From: Tieghemostelium lacteum
Taxonomy: Eukaryota > Evosea > Eumycetozoa > Dictyosteliales > Raperosteliaceae
Reading direction: 5' to 3'
NCBI GenBank assembly: GCA_001606155.1
Contig: LODT01000001.1
Span: forward strand, 806,001-870,000
Length of the DNA stretch: 64,000 bases
The notes beneath the pieces are model-generated. The model saw only the letters and a program-made list of their open reading frames with translations. It was not told the DNA's origin and did no database searches. Position numbers and translations under genes: made by a program. Positions within the stretch are counted from its first letter, which is position 1. The number at the start of each line of letters is the position of its first letter. Shown piece by piece: positions 48,790-59,944 of the stretch.

Positions 48790-49694
48790 GAATAAAGGTA
48801 TTTGTCATGACCATTTTTATAATTTCCACTAGCAGAGGAGGGATATTGTGATAAGGGTTGAATTGGTTTTTGAACATCAACAGGACCAGTTTTTTTTCTT
48901 CCAGACTTTGGTTGATTTGGTGGTAAATCCCTATTAAAATTGTTGTTGTTGTTATTGTTATTGTTGTTGCTCTGGGTTGGCAGTGTTCTTGGTTGTGGGA
49001 TTAATGGTTGTTGATATAGAATTTGTTGTTGAGTTTGTTGTGGTTTTTCTTCATCCAGAATCATTTCAGAATCATCAGATTTATTACTATTATTATTATT
49101 TTGATTTGGTGTGCTACCTATTAGAATATTAGTAGCCACCGGTGTTGTATTGTTTGAATTTGGTCCAGCAAATGTACTTGATGTTGAAGATGAAGTTGGT
49201 GCTTTTAAAACAACCAAATTACTTAATTTAATTTCATTACTACTATTACTATTGTTACTATTACTATTATTACTGCCACTACTACTATTGTTACTTTCAT
49301 TTGAAACCTCAGCTTTAATACTTAGAGAGCCACTAGTATCCATTGAATCACTATCATTGATACTATTTTTTTCAGATAAAGATTCAGCATTATTACTGGC
49401 AGAAGGTGAACTATTATTTTCAAAAATAAACTTTGGTAAACCTGAAGATAATGGCTCCTTACTAATAGTTTCAATTAGTGATTGTGATGATGGTGATGAT
49501 GATGTTGATGATGAAGTTGTAGTATTTGAATTTTTAGAAATGTTTTCATAATCAATTTTTTCAATTTCAACTAGATCACTATCAGTAGTCGATATTGAAT
49601 TGGATATAGCACTGTTATTAGCAGAACTATTACTACTAGTAGTAATTTTGTTTACACGATCAACTAATGATAAGCTATTATCACCTGTTTCCAT
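48183..49694 (-). CDS. Poly-Q/Ser-rich protein with C-terminal coiled coil
   Basis: One exon, 503 residues, not recognised. The N-terminal two-thirds are Ser/Asn-rich and hold two poly-Gln runs. The last 90 residues form a heptad-patterned coiled coil (VERMEREREILISENKKLKK ... LKSLLACC), ending CCSPNQ. A short basic patch (SGRKKTGPV) near residue 262 could be a nuclear signal. There is no basic region directly before the coil, so it is not an obvious bZIP. Converges on TMEM94 with a 119-bp gap. Confidence 0.7.
48730..48789 (-). repeat. CAA trinucleotide run coding poly-Gln
   Basis: About 20 consecutive CAA codons (TTG on the plus strand) lie in the poly-Q coiled-coil gene, with a second mixed CAA/CAG run at about 48,657-48,700. 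Purity suggests slippage-prone, likely length-variable DNA. Confidence 0.9.
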
Positions 49695-49929
49695 TTATTT
49701 TTAAATAAATTTGTTTAAATAATAATGGGTTTTAATCAATATTTTTATTTTATATAGTGAAAAAAACCACTAGCACCAACAAGAAAATTTCTTCCCTTTG
49801 TGGTGATTAGGGTTGAATAAAACATTACACACACACTTGTATTGGTTCTTTTTATAGAAATGAAAAAAAATATAAAAATTGAAAAAAGTGATAAAAAAAT
49901 TTTTCGTTCGTTTTTCATTTCATTAAACA

Positions 49930-50834
49930 ATGTCATCTACAGAGGAACCACAACAAAATCTAGAAAAAGAACTACCAACTGTTAGTTTTGTGTCCAAAAA
50001 TGATCGTAAAAAATATAGAGATAAAAAGAGAAAAGAAAGAAAAATTAAGAGAGAAAAGGGTGGAAAAGTAAAAAAAATAGAGAAACAAGAATATCACAGC
50101 GATTCTGAGAATGAAAATGATGAATATAGTAGTAATAGTGATGACGATAACGATTATAGTCAAGATAGTGAATCAGAAACAGAAGAAAAAGAAAAAATCA
50201 CCAATAAGAAACCAGTACATAAGAAATTAAAAACTAATAATAGTAATAAAACACCAGAGGAATATCAATCGGATTTCTCTAGTAAGTTACAATCCATTTT
50301 GAATACTCAAGGCGACAAATCATCAGGTAAAGCAGTACCCATTCTGAAAAAATATACAAAATCACAACAGGAAATTGATAAACTCAAAAAGGAGAAAAAA
50401 GATCTCAAAGATAAACAAAAAGAGAAACAACTGTTGGCTAGTAAAGATTATAAACCCATTGAAATATTACAAACTCCAGAAGAAAGAGAACTTTCAAAAA
50501 TTGCCAAAAGAGGTGTTATTAAATTATTTAATGCAGTTACTAAGCATCAACAAGGTGGTGATATTGTAACACCAAATGTCGATGAGAAATCAAAGAAAAG
50601 TATGTTATTTATATTTTCTATTTGTTATTGATTACATTGAATCTCCTCTCTTTCTTTAAAAATACTAACACTACCCCCCCTATAAACACAGTTTCTAAAA
50701 ATCAATTTTTGGATACTCTCAAAAATGCTAAAGTTAAATCACTAAAAGAAGAGGAAAATAGCGACGATGAACAAGTTAAAAATGAAATATTTGATGAAGA
50801 TTATATGTACAAAGCTGAAAATTATACTGAATAA
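49930..50834 (+). CDS. rrp15: RRP15-like ribosomal RNA processing protein
   Basis: Two exons, 49930-50599 and 50692-50834, with a 92-bp phase-1 intron (GTATGT donor, CACAG acceptor); 270 residues. The N-terminus is Lys/Arg-rich, then comes a long acidic Ser/Asp/Glu stretch, both typical of nucleolar proteins. The RRP15 domain shows FSSKLQSILNTQG, AVPILKK, and RELSKIAKRGVIKLFNAVTK, and continues in exon 2 with KNQFLDTLKNAKV. RRP15 acts in pre-60S rRNA processing in the nucleolus. It is divergent from the poly-Q gene with a 235-bp gap. Confidence 0.87.
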
Positions 50835-51328
50835 CAAATTTTAATTTATTCAATTATTGGTATATTAAATAATAAACTAATGATGAGTAAAATCTAAAAT
50901 AATCAATCAAATTTGTTGGATTGGATATATATTATCTAATCATGCCCTTTTTTAATACCTATCTATTGCAATCACACTCAAAACTACAAAAAAAAAAAAT
51001 CTTTATAAAATTTATAAAACTTTGATCAAATATGATAAATCGTTGTATGTCAATTGATAACAGGTATTCTTTTGGATTTGTTGTTTTTAATGTTTTGCAG
51101 TAGAGATGTTGAAACTGACATTTCAGTGTTTATATTTATACAATTGAGTAAAAACTGCAAACCCCTACAAAGCCTAAAAATCCAAACTGACTGAAAAAAA
51201 AAAAAAATTTTTTCCAATTCATTTTTTTTTCTCTTCAGGTCTATTTCTATCTTTTTTGTATATAATTGTTTATTTTTTTTAATTTTCTAGTTCAGAGGTA
51301 CCATACTACACAGATATATACAGGAAGA
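50835..51328. other. Intergenic and 5' leader of the E2 gene
   Basis: 494 bp of AT-rich DNA with A and T runs near 50,987-51,000 and 51,195-51,215. No gene is seen. A CTAG before the ATG could mark a 5'-UTR intron end. Confidence 0.45.
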
Positions 51329-51916
51329 ATGTCATCCAATGCAAGTTCATTACTGTTAAGAAAGCAATTAGCTGAATTGAATAAACATCCAGTCGAAGGA
51401 TTCTCAGCTGGTTTAGTTGATGATTCAAATATCTACGAGTGGCAGATAATGATTGTAGGACCACCAGATACTCAATATGAAGGAGGTTTATTTTATGCTA
51501 CATTGACATTTACCTCTGAATATCCAGTCAAACCACCCAAAATGAAGTTTACCACTGAAATGTGGCACCCAAACGTTTACAAGAATGGTGATGTTTGTAT
51601 TTCTATTTTACACGAAGGAGAAGATATTTATGGCTACGAAAAAGCCTCTGAAAGATGGTCACCAGTTCACACTGTTGAATCCATTTTGGTTTCTGTAATT
51701 TCAATGTTGTCAAGTCCAAACGATGAATCTCCTGCCAATATCGATGCTGCTGTATGTATCCATTTTATATAACTATTCAATCAACATACCCCCACCTCAA
51801 CTACTAACCCTTTTTTGGAATATATTTTTAAAAAACTACAGAGAGAATGGCGTACAGAAAAAGATGTATTTAATAAAAAAGTACAAAGAATTGTAAGAAA
51901 ATCTCAAGATGCCTAA
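51329..51916 (+). CDS. ube2g1: Ubiquitin-conjugating enzyme E2, UBE2G1/Ubc7 type
   Basis: Two exons, 51329-51751 and 51842-51916, with a 90-bp phase-0 intron (GTATGT donor, ACAG acceptor); 165 residues. The UBC fold is complete: HPN motif in MWHPNVYKNG, catalytic C90 in GDVCISILH, and the acidic-loop insertion EGEDIYGYEKASERWSP that marks the Ubc7/G1/G2/R1 branch. The ending SPANIDAAREWRTEKDVF and RIVRKSQ matches UBE2G1 rather than UBE2G2. These enzymes build Lys48 chains and serve degradation, including ER-associated degradation. The start is the Met of MSSNASSLLLRKQL; an upstream in-frame extension looks like leader. Confidence 0.95.
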
Positions 51917-52034
51917 AACAAAATAAAAAGCTTTTAGATAGATTTGGAATAATACAACAACTCCTGTACAAATTGTGATTTTTATTTTTATTTCATAGTC
52001 TACAATAATATATAATATATAGAAACCTAAAATA

Positions 52035-52452
52035 TTATAGTTCATCTTTGGGTTTGTGTTGTTTTGGAATAAATCCCCTACCACCATCTATTGGTTTTGT
52101 TTTAAATTCTATATTTATATCCTCAGTTTTTGTTATGGGTATTGGTATATCTTTTGGAATATAACTTCCTTTATCACTAGTTGATGACTGTGATTGTGGT
52201 ATAGGTTCAAATGATCCCAATACCCTATAATCTTGAATACCATTTAAATCTTTTTCTACATTCATAGTTAGTACACCCTCTCTTCTTTTAACCTGACCCC
52301 TTAACCTTACCATTTACATTCTGTTCTTGACTAGATTTTGGAATTATTGGATCTAAACCGCTATAAACTTTATTATTTCCATTATAACTAGAAACAAATG
52401 TAAAAACTATAATTAAAATTAAAAAATTAAATAAAAGAAATTGTTTAATCAT
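52035..52452 (-). CDS. Small ER-lumen protein: signal peptide plus C-terminal KDEL
   Basis: Two exons, 52452-52311 and 52255-52035, with a 55-bp phase-1 intron (GTAAGG donor, GTAG acceptor) containing a perfect TACTAAC branch sequence; 120 residues. Residues 1-22 (MIKQFLLFNFLILIIVFTFV) form a signal peptide. The mature part has no cysteine or membrane helix, is Pro/Ser/Lys-rich, and ends KPKDEL, the retrieval signal for ER residents. I do not recognise a family. The splice joins signal peptide and KDEL in one frame, which strongly supports the gene. It lies tail-to-tail with the E2 gene, 118 bp apart. Confidence 0.8.
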
Positions 52453-52574
52453 AACTAATGAATTGTAAAAATAAAATTAATTAAATTAAATTTTTTGTTA
52501 AATAAATAAAATTTTTGTTTGTATTTTTTTTTTTTTTTTTTGATCATCAAAGGCATTTTTTTTATACACACACA

Positions 52575-53653
52575 ATGATTTCCTCATTCAGCAAAAGTTT
52601 ATTAAGTAGTGGTGCTAAAAGATATTTTACCACTAGTACCAAACCATTTGTTTTAATTGATAAGAATACTAAAGTTATCTGTCAAGGTTTCACAGGTAAC
52701 CAAGGTACTTTTCACAGCAAACAAGCCATTGACTATGGCACTAAAATGGTTGGTGGTGTATCTCCAGGTAAAGGTGGTCAAAAACATTTAGATTTACCAG
52801 TATTTAACACTGTTAAAGAGGCTAAAGATGCCACTGGTGCTAATGCATCAGTTATCTACGTACCACCACCATTTGCTGCCAAAGCTATCGAAGAAGCTAT
52901 TAAAGCTGAAATTGAATTAGTAGTTTGTATCACTGAAGGTATCCCACAACAAGATATGGTTAAAGTAGGTAGATTCTAAATAGAATAGAGATGTTCAAGC
53001 TTATTAAAAAGAAATTGAGAGATTAACCCACATTCTAAACCTCATAAAAAAAATCAATTTTTTTTGTGTGTTTCAATGTATTATAGGTTAAATATTTACT
53101 TAATCAACAGAATAAAACTAGATTAATTGGACCAAATTGCCCAGGTATTATTAAACCAGGTGAATGTAAGATTGGTATTATGCCAGGACACATTCACAAG
53201 CCAGGTAAGATTGGTATTGTTTCAAGATCAGGTACATTGACATATGAAGCAGTTGCACAAACTACTGCAGTAGGTCTTGGTCAATCTACATGTGTTGGTA
53301 TTGGTGGTGACCCATTCAATGGTACCAATTTTGTTGATTGTTTGAAATTGTTCACTAAAGACCCACAAACTGAAGGTATCATTTTAATTGGTGAAATTGG
53401 TGGTGAAGCCGAAGAGGAAGCTGCTCAATGGTTGATTGACAATCCAACTGATAAACCAATTGTATCTTTTATTGCAGGTCTATCTGCTCCACCAGGTAGA
53501 AGAATGGGTCACGCAGGTGCTATCATTTCAGGTGGTAAAGGTGATGCCAACTCCAAAATCGATGCTCTCAAACGTGCTGGTGTAACCATTTCAACTTCTC
53601 CAGCCAAATTAGGTGAACACATGTTAAAGAGAATGAATGAATTGAAAAAATAA
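52575..53653 (+). CDS. scsA: Succinate-CoA ligase subunit alpha, mitochondrial
   Basis: Two exons, 52575-52964 and 53087-53653, with a 122-bp phase-0 intron (GTAGGT donor, TATAG acceptor); 318 residues. The first about 20 residues ([20 protein letters not shown]) are a mitochondrial presequence. CoA-binding motifs include [13 protein letters not shown] and [10 protein letters not shown], and [15 protein letters not shown] precedes the intron. The ligase half has [31 protein letters not shown], and GHAGAI with the phosphohistidine H272. It makes GTP or ATP from succinyl-CoA in the TCA cycle with a beta subunit not in this window. A long T tract precedes the ATG. Confidence 0.97.
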
Positions 53654-54885
53654 GATAATCAACTCTAAACTCTTAAAAAACAAATACTATAAAAGATCTT
53701 ATATTTTCAACACAATATTGTTTTAGTAATTTTTATAAAAAAAAATCACACACTACACTCCCCATTATTTAACATAAAAGTTCAAATTCTATCAACATCT
53801 ATATCAATCTATACTTTTTTATTTTTTGTTTTTGTCTTTCGTTCGGTGGTCTGCCGAAAGTTCGTAAAAACCAGTAAATGAAAAATGAAAATTTTTTTTT
53901 TCTTTCTCTCTCTTTTTTTTTTTCTTTAAGATAAAAAACAACTTTTGGTTTAGGAATCACACCTATTTGTTGGAGATTTAAATAAGAAGAAGAAAAGGTA
54001 AAATTCATACAATAATCAAGAAATCATTACCATTGATCAATGGTTTTACATTTTATGTGGACTTCAAAACAGGCATCAAAAAAAAAGTGGAGAGTGGAAA
54101 TTTCAGTTTAAAATATGATAATTTGGAAAATTCATATTTTAGATCAAATCAAATTAGATGTATATTCAAATTGAAACCCTCTCCTTTATCTACCCTCACT
54201 ATTCAACACTCGCAATGATATTAAACAGTCTGACTCCCAATTCTTTCGTCAACAACTTTTTTTTTTTTTTTTTTAATAAATCAAAAACATATCTTTGTTT
54301 TTATACACACACTCTTAGCACTATTCAATTTCATTAGCTTTCAGCTTGTTGGGGTAAAATATATTTTAAACAAACAAAACAATTGTTGTTGTTTTTTAAA
54401 AAGAAAAAAATTTTAATTTAGTTATTGGTTTTTATTAGATTATTTATTTGTTTTGTGTTAATTTTATGATAATTAATGACCAAGTAACCCCAAAAAAGCA
54501 ATTAGTACTTACTTTTTATTAAAAAATTTTTTTTTAATTTAGTTTTATAAAACTTTATATTGAAAACAGAGAAGAAATATCACATTTATATTTTAGTTCT
54601 CTCTATTGATATATATTTTCAAAATTTTTTTTAAACTCAAATCAGAACAGTTCTATCTCTCCTATTTATCTACCTCTCACCAGCTTAGTATTTATATTTT
54701 TTTATTCAGTAGTCTACTAGTAGAAAAATACAAGCAATCAACAGGTTTTACATACAAAGGCAAATTAAATAGATCACCATTCTTTTTTTAATAGATAGTT
54801 TGTTATAATACCCGCCACAGACCACCTTTACATATATACAGTCAGTCTCTCACTTTTAGTAATATAAAAAAAGATTAAGCAAAAA
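53654..54885. other. 1.2-kb intergenic region, probably long leader of the LARP4-like gene
   Basis: No convincing gene. It holds T runs (about 53,888-53,930, 54,255-54,275) and short open frames near 54,033-54,218 and 54,606-54,791 that lack family similarity and codon character. The last 300 bp have a more pyrimidine-rich mix and could be 5' leader. Confidence 0.5.
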
Positions 54886-56949
54886 ATGACAACAGTTGAA
54901 ACATCAAGTACCACTACAACTAGTAATGTTGAAACTAGTTCAACAGCTAGTACCACTACAACCACAACTACCACTACACCACCAGTTAAATTGGAAGGTA
55001 AAGCACTTGAAGAGGCAATTCAAAAACAAATTGAATACTATCTCTCCAGAGAGAACCTTGCCAACGATTTTTATTTAACCAGTAGAATGAACAATGAAAT
55101 GTTTGTACCCATTGATATCATTGCCAATTTTAAAAAAGTTAAACAATTGACTACCGATATGCAATTGATTGTTCAAGTGATGGCAAAGAGCAGTAACGTC
55201 GTAATTGATGATTCTAAAACAATGATGAAACCATCATTTAAACTACAGAGAAACGTTCTTATCCTCCGTGATATATCAGCAGAAACTCCAGTCGATGAGA
55301 TCAAAGCCATCTTTCAAGGTATGGACAAACCAATCACCTCTATCAAACCAGATATTGGAAAGAATTGGTTCATTACCTTTGAGAATGAAGATGATGCACT
55401 ATCAGTACACGAACAAGTCATCAAACTGTCCTTTAAAGATACCCCAATCAAAGCTAGAGTCAAATCAGAGACACTTTTGAAATCTAATGGTAACAGAAAT
55501 GGTACTACTGCAACTGCTGGTTCTACAACTGCCACTACCTCCCCTTCTTCTTCTTCTTCATCATCATCAAATACAACCACAACTCCTCCAACCACTTCAA
55601 CATATAATCAATCAAGTTTTTCAAGTCACAGACCACATTACATTAAACAATATAATAATAGCGGTAACAGAGGTGGTTATTCTGGTGCATATCAAAATGG
55701 TTCTTGGGATAACACCCAACAACAACAACAACAAGTTACTACCATCACCAATCCAGATGGTACAACTACAACTGTAACCAGACCACCATATCATGAACGT
55801 AAACCACGTAATTATAATAACAATACTAGTATAAATGGTAAAGATGGTGCTACTAGACCACCAAGACAACACAGAGATGGACATAGTTTTAATAATTTTC
55901 ATCATCAACAACAAACATCTCTGCCTCAACAAACTAATAATTTAAATAATACAACAACTACTACAGAAAACAATACAAATAATATAACAGATAAATCGAC
56001 TAGTGCAGACAATAAACCAACTACCACCACCACCACCAATAATACTCATAATAATACTCGTTTACAAAGAAAGAACCTAAATCAAAATGGATCTTCTAAA
56101 CCACATTCATCTGCACCAAAAGGTACAGAACAACAATCAACTCAAAATAATAGCAACGAATCAACTCATACACAAAGAAAAGGAAGTGCTTCCTCTTCAA
56201 ATTCACAAAGACCAAGAAAATCCTCATCATCCAATAACAGCAGTAACAAGAAATCTGGTGGTTACTTTGACGACAAAGAAAAATCCAAAGCATCTTCTTC
56301 TGCCAATAATAGCAACAATAATAATAGCAATACATCAAATAGCAGTTCAACTACTGGTCAGAACCCATCTTCTCAACAAACTGAGCAACCATTGACTCCA
56401 CCAGGTCCACAACATTTCCCACCTCTAACAAAAGGTTCCGATGATCAAGTTCCACCAGTCACTGAAAAGAAACTGGAATGGGGTCCAACCGATAAAACCT
56501 TTACCATAGAGGCCATTCCCGTTACTACTCCACTTGCCAGCACCAGTTCTTCTGCAACTACTGCTACCAATCAAAATGCATCTTCATCTAGTTCACAAGC
56601 ATCAACTGTAGCTGCTGCTACTGCCTCTAAATCTCAATCTTCGTCCTCTTCTTCGTCTTCCAACAACAAAAAGCAATCCTTTTCCTCAAAGAAATCTCCA
56701 TCCAAACCAGAAAGAAAAAATTCTCATGACAAGTCTGAGAAATCAAACAATAAAAAAGACTCTTCACCATCCACCTCTCCAAAGACTGAATCAACCAATG
56801 CCAATGAACAACCAACTGCCAATGGTAATTTGAATTCCTCATCATCTGAGAAAAAACAACCAACTTACGCTGATATCATTGCAATGGCTGCCGCAGCTCA
56901 AAATAAACAACCAATTTCAGTACCAACTCAAACTATTGAACAACAATAA
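54886..56949 (+). CDS. La-motif protein, LARP4-like
   Basis: One exon, 687 residues. A Thr/Ser-rich start precedes the La motif at about 40-115 (AIQKQIEYYLSRENLANDFY, and the NNEMFVPIDIIANFKKVKQL segment). An RRM-like domain follows at about 120-195 (NVLILRDISAETPVDEIKAI). This La + RRM order with a wing starting VPIDII is the LARP4/4B layout. The long remainder is low complexity (Thr, Asn, Gln, Ser), with QHFPPLTKG and a C-terminal TYADIIAMAAAAQ helix that could be a partner-binding site. LARP4 proteins bind poly(A) and PABP and stabilise mRNA in the cytosol. Confidence 0.87.
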   Translation: MTTVETSSTTTTSNVETSSTASTTTTTTTTTPPVKLEGKALEEAIQKQIEYYLSRENLANDFYLTSRMNNEMFVPIDIIANFKKVKQLTTDMQLIVQVMAKSSNVVIDDSKTMMKPSFKLQRNVLILRDISAETPVDEIKAIFQGMDKPITSIKPDIGKNWFITFENEDDALSVHEQVIKLSFKDTPIKARVKSETLLKSNGNRNGTTATAGSTTATTSPSSSSSSSSNTTTTPPTTSTYNQSSFSSHRPHYIKQYNNSGNRGGYSGAYQNGSWDNTQQQQQQVTTITNPDGTTTTVTRPPYHERKPRNYNNNTSINGKDGATRPPRQHRDGHSFNNFHHQQQTSLPQQTNNLNNTTTTTENNTNNITDKSTSADNKPTTTTTTNNTHNNTRLQRKNLNQNGSSKPHSSAPKGTEQQSTQNNSNESTHTQRKGSASSSNSQRPRKSSSSNNSSNKKSGGYFDDKEKSKASSSANNSNNNNSNTSNSSSTTGQNPSSQQTEQPLTPPGPQHFPPLTKGSDDQVPPVTEKKLEWGPTDKTFTIEAIPVTTPLASTSSSATTATNQNASSSSSQASTVAAATASKSQSSSSSSSSNNKKQSFSSKKSPSKPERKNSHDKSEKSNNKKDSSPSTSPKTESTNANEQPTANGNLNSSSSEKKQPTYADIIAMAAAAQNKQPISVPTQTIEQQ

Positions 56950-57877
56950 ATCACCCATCACCAACTACTCAACAAATATCAAATACAATACTCCCTCACA
57001 CCCCCTCCACACTATTCATAATCAAAAAAAAACAATATCAACAAAAATATAAAGTAAATAATATTCGCAACAATATCTAACAACCACAAACAACAAAACA
57101 CTTCAACAAAAAAAGTATTTATATCTTACTTGCCACATTCGCCCCCTTTAACTCTCAATTTTTTTTTTTTTTTTACACTTCCTCATTGGGATTAGAATTG
57201 ACATCTCCTCTCCAAACCATCAAAAAGTCAACATAGATATATTCCTCAATAAAACACACTAATTAACAATATAAATTAACCACTTATTACTTATTTTGTT
57301 TTCTTTTGAAAGAAGAGGACTCTGGAATATCATATAATGAAACCGATGCTAATAATAGACAACTGAATATTCGTTGTTGGGACAGGTTTGAAATCTTTAA
57401 TTCAAATTTATTGTTTGTTAAAATACTAATTTTAGAAAGACACACAACTGATCATGTAAAAATTCTTTTTTAAATTCACATAAAATTTTTTTTATTTTTT
57501 TTTGTTTTTATGTGTGTTTGTGTAATGTTATAATCGATAACACAAATAATAACAATGATTCTTTTTCACATCATCAAAAATTATATTGTTATCTATAAAT
57601 GGTGAAGACTGACCTCACAAGTGACTTCATATTATTCACAATGATGAGCTAAAGAATATAAAGTAGATTTAAACAGATCAGATACCACTGAATAACTGGA
57701 TCTGTTCTAAAAAAATAAAAATAGAAGGTAATTGTTTAATTGATGAACAGGATTCTATTGATAGACTTTACACCAGGATCACTTTTCTACGTATTTATCA
57801 GATCATATTAAACAAGCGGTGACTAAGATATATCTCATCTTTGTTTATTTTAAAGATCATTAGCAAATCTATTGAAC

Positions 57878-57918
57878 TAGTGCTAAAAATAATAGGGCCC
57901 ACCCTTTTTATAGCACTA
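57878..57918. other. Near-perfect hairpin, 41 bp
   Basis: TAGTGCTA (57878-57885) pairs with TAGCACTA (57911-57918), AAAA (57886-57889) with TTTT (57906-57909), and AGGG (57894-57897) with CCCT (57902-57905), leaving a small loop and one short bulge. It is too ordered for random AT-rich DNA. It could be part of an RNA gene or a terminator-like element; strand unknown. Confidence 0.55.
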
Positions 57919-59499
57919 CATACCAGATCTAATTCCGGAAGTAGAAGGTTTGTGTTTTTTTTTTTTTGCTTCTAAAAGATCTTTAAAAATTGATTGAAAC
58001 GAAATATCTTGAAAATTGTGCAGAATGATAAGGGAAAACCCCTATTTTTATTTTCACAAGTGATTTGATTTTTTTCAAGTTTATGTTCAATGGTTCTATG
58101 GGTGAAAAGATCTTTTTACAAATTTAGACAATGCAATATTTTTTCATATATAAATTAAAAAAATTTGTTATATTTTATTTTATAATTAAATAAGTTTAAA
58201 ACAAAAAGTTAAACTTAATTATTCAGATCTCTTAGAGACACAACGAAAGAATCCAACAACACACAATACCTCAAATCTTTATCTTATTAGATTAAATAAT
58301 TTTTTTATTTATTTTTTTTTTTTTTTTTTTTGAATTTTTAAATCTTTTAAATTTTTCAGGTGTCACCAAAAGACTACATATCCACATAGATATTTTGAAA
58401 AAATCAAGTAAATTAATTAAACACAGAGTAGAGCCTTCAGAAAAGAAAAATCAAAAAAAAAATTGAGTCTCTTCACTAACATTGCAGAACACAACAAACA
58501 AGAAATATAGTTAAAAATAGACTTTACAAAGAATAGTCTGCCTCTCAAACCTTTAATATATTCCTGCCGGATATAAAAAAGAGGAGATAAAGTCTTTTTA
58601 TTAAATACGCCAACATTAAATAGCAATAATAACAATAATTATATTATTTATATATATAAGAATTTGGGTAAGTTCATATTTAAACTCATTTATTAATCTG
58701 TCTATCTATAATGTTTCATATATAAATATTTTTATGTACACCCACACCCATCATTTATTAGTTTATTTAGTCTTGATACTTTTATTCTTAAAAGTACAAC
58801 ATTAACACACCCACATACACAAAACACACCCACCCCAATCTAAACTATAAATTTTAAATCTGTAGAAAACAACATGTTGATCAAAATAGAAAGAATTGAC
58901 ACCACACACAACAATAGTAACTTCCAAATGTTGCAACATAATCTATAGTCTCGCAACTAAAAGTACTACTGCATTAAGTTGTTGTATTTTTTTTTAAAAT
59001 TATAATATTGTGTGTAGGGGTTGTCTTTTCTCTAATGTACAAGACATATTAGGATTATTATATTATTTTTGACTGTTGTTGTTTGTTGTTTTTCAATTTA
59101 AAAAAAAATCACTTATACATCGGGTAGTAGAATCATAATTCTGATAGAATTGGAACTAGTAATGCATATTACACCACTGCATTATGGGAGCGGGGTGCTA
59201 GATGCTTCTAAAAATAATTTCAAAAAAATAATGTGTTGTGTGTTGTGTGTGGGGGTTCAAATGTATAATTACTCCTTTGCTTTATCAAAAGAAATTTTAA
59301 TGTTGTTTTTTTTATATATTTTTTTTCTATCTATCACAAAAGGGGTCTACAATGAATTATTAGATTGAAAAATCTCACTCTCACATAATACAAATATTAT
59401 ACAATACCTATCACTTTTTTTTTTATTTTATTTTTGACTCTTTAACAATATCACCACTATTAGTGAAAAAAATTTTAATTCTCCCATTTTATTTTTTTT

Positions 59500-59518
59500 T
59501 CTCTCTCTCTCTCTCTCA
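59500..59518. repeat. CT dinucleotide microsatellite
   Basis: A TCTCTCTCTC run sits within a pyrimidine-rich stretch about 440 bp before the Myb gene. Confidence 0.85.
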
Positions 59519-59944
59519 CATTCTTTTTTCTCTATCTCTCATCCTATTTAATATTATTACACCTTTTAAAATTCTATCAATTGATTTTTGATATCTCATC
59601 CTCTCTATCTCAAATATTTTTAATTCTTTTTTTTTTTTTAAAATATTTTTTTTTCCACAATTATAAACTAGTTTAGTTTTTTAGACTTTGTTTATGATAT
59701 AATTCCTTAGTGAGAGGAAAGAAAAAAAAAAATCAATATCAATTGCTAATCTCCAAATTCATAATAATAATAATTTTTCAAATCAAAAAATCACCTGCTG
59801 CCCCACACCAAACACAAAATTTTATATTTTTATATAATTTCTATAATTATAATAATTTTGCACATATTAATTAAAATAATTTAATTTTTTTTTTCCAACA
59901 AATTAAATATTATCAAAAACCTTTTTGCGGCTCTCCATTAAAAT

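Larger units (their letters stand above)
56950..59944. other. 3-kb region without a convincing gene, hairpin-rich
   Basis: The longest gene-poor stretch in the window. It contains an exon-like open segment near 57,310-57,390, several hairpins between 57,600 and 57,920, long T runs, and a CT microsatellite near 59,500-59,518. It may hold a structured RNA gene, a long 3'-UTR, or the Myb gene's leader. I cannot assign a known RNA family. Confidence 0.5.

Noticed and set aside
52290-52312. Alternative 18-base intron GTAAGG...GTCAG in the KDEL gene
   Set aside because: Far shorter than any workable intron; the 55-bp alternative has a perfect branch sequence and keeps frame.
57760-57800. U3 snoRNA-like 5' end (AGACTTTACACCAGGATCAC then TTTTCTA)
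   Set aside because: It resembles U3 box A, but box A is nearly invariant and here has an extra base and a wrong end; boxes C and D could not be placed downstream.
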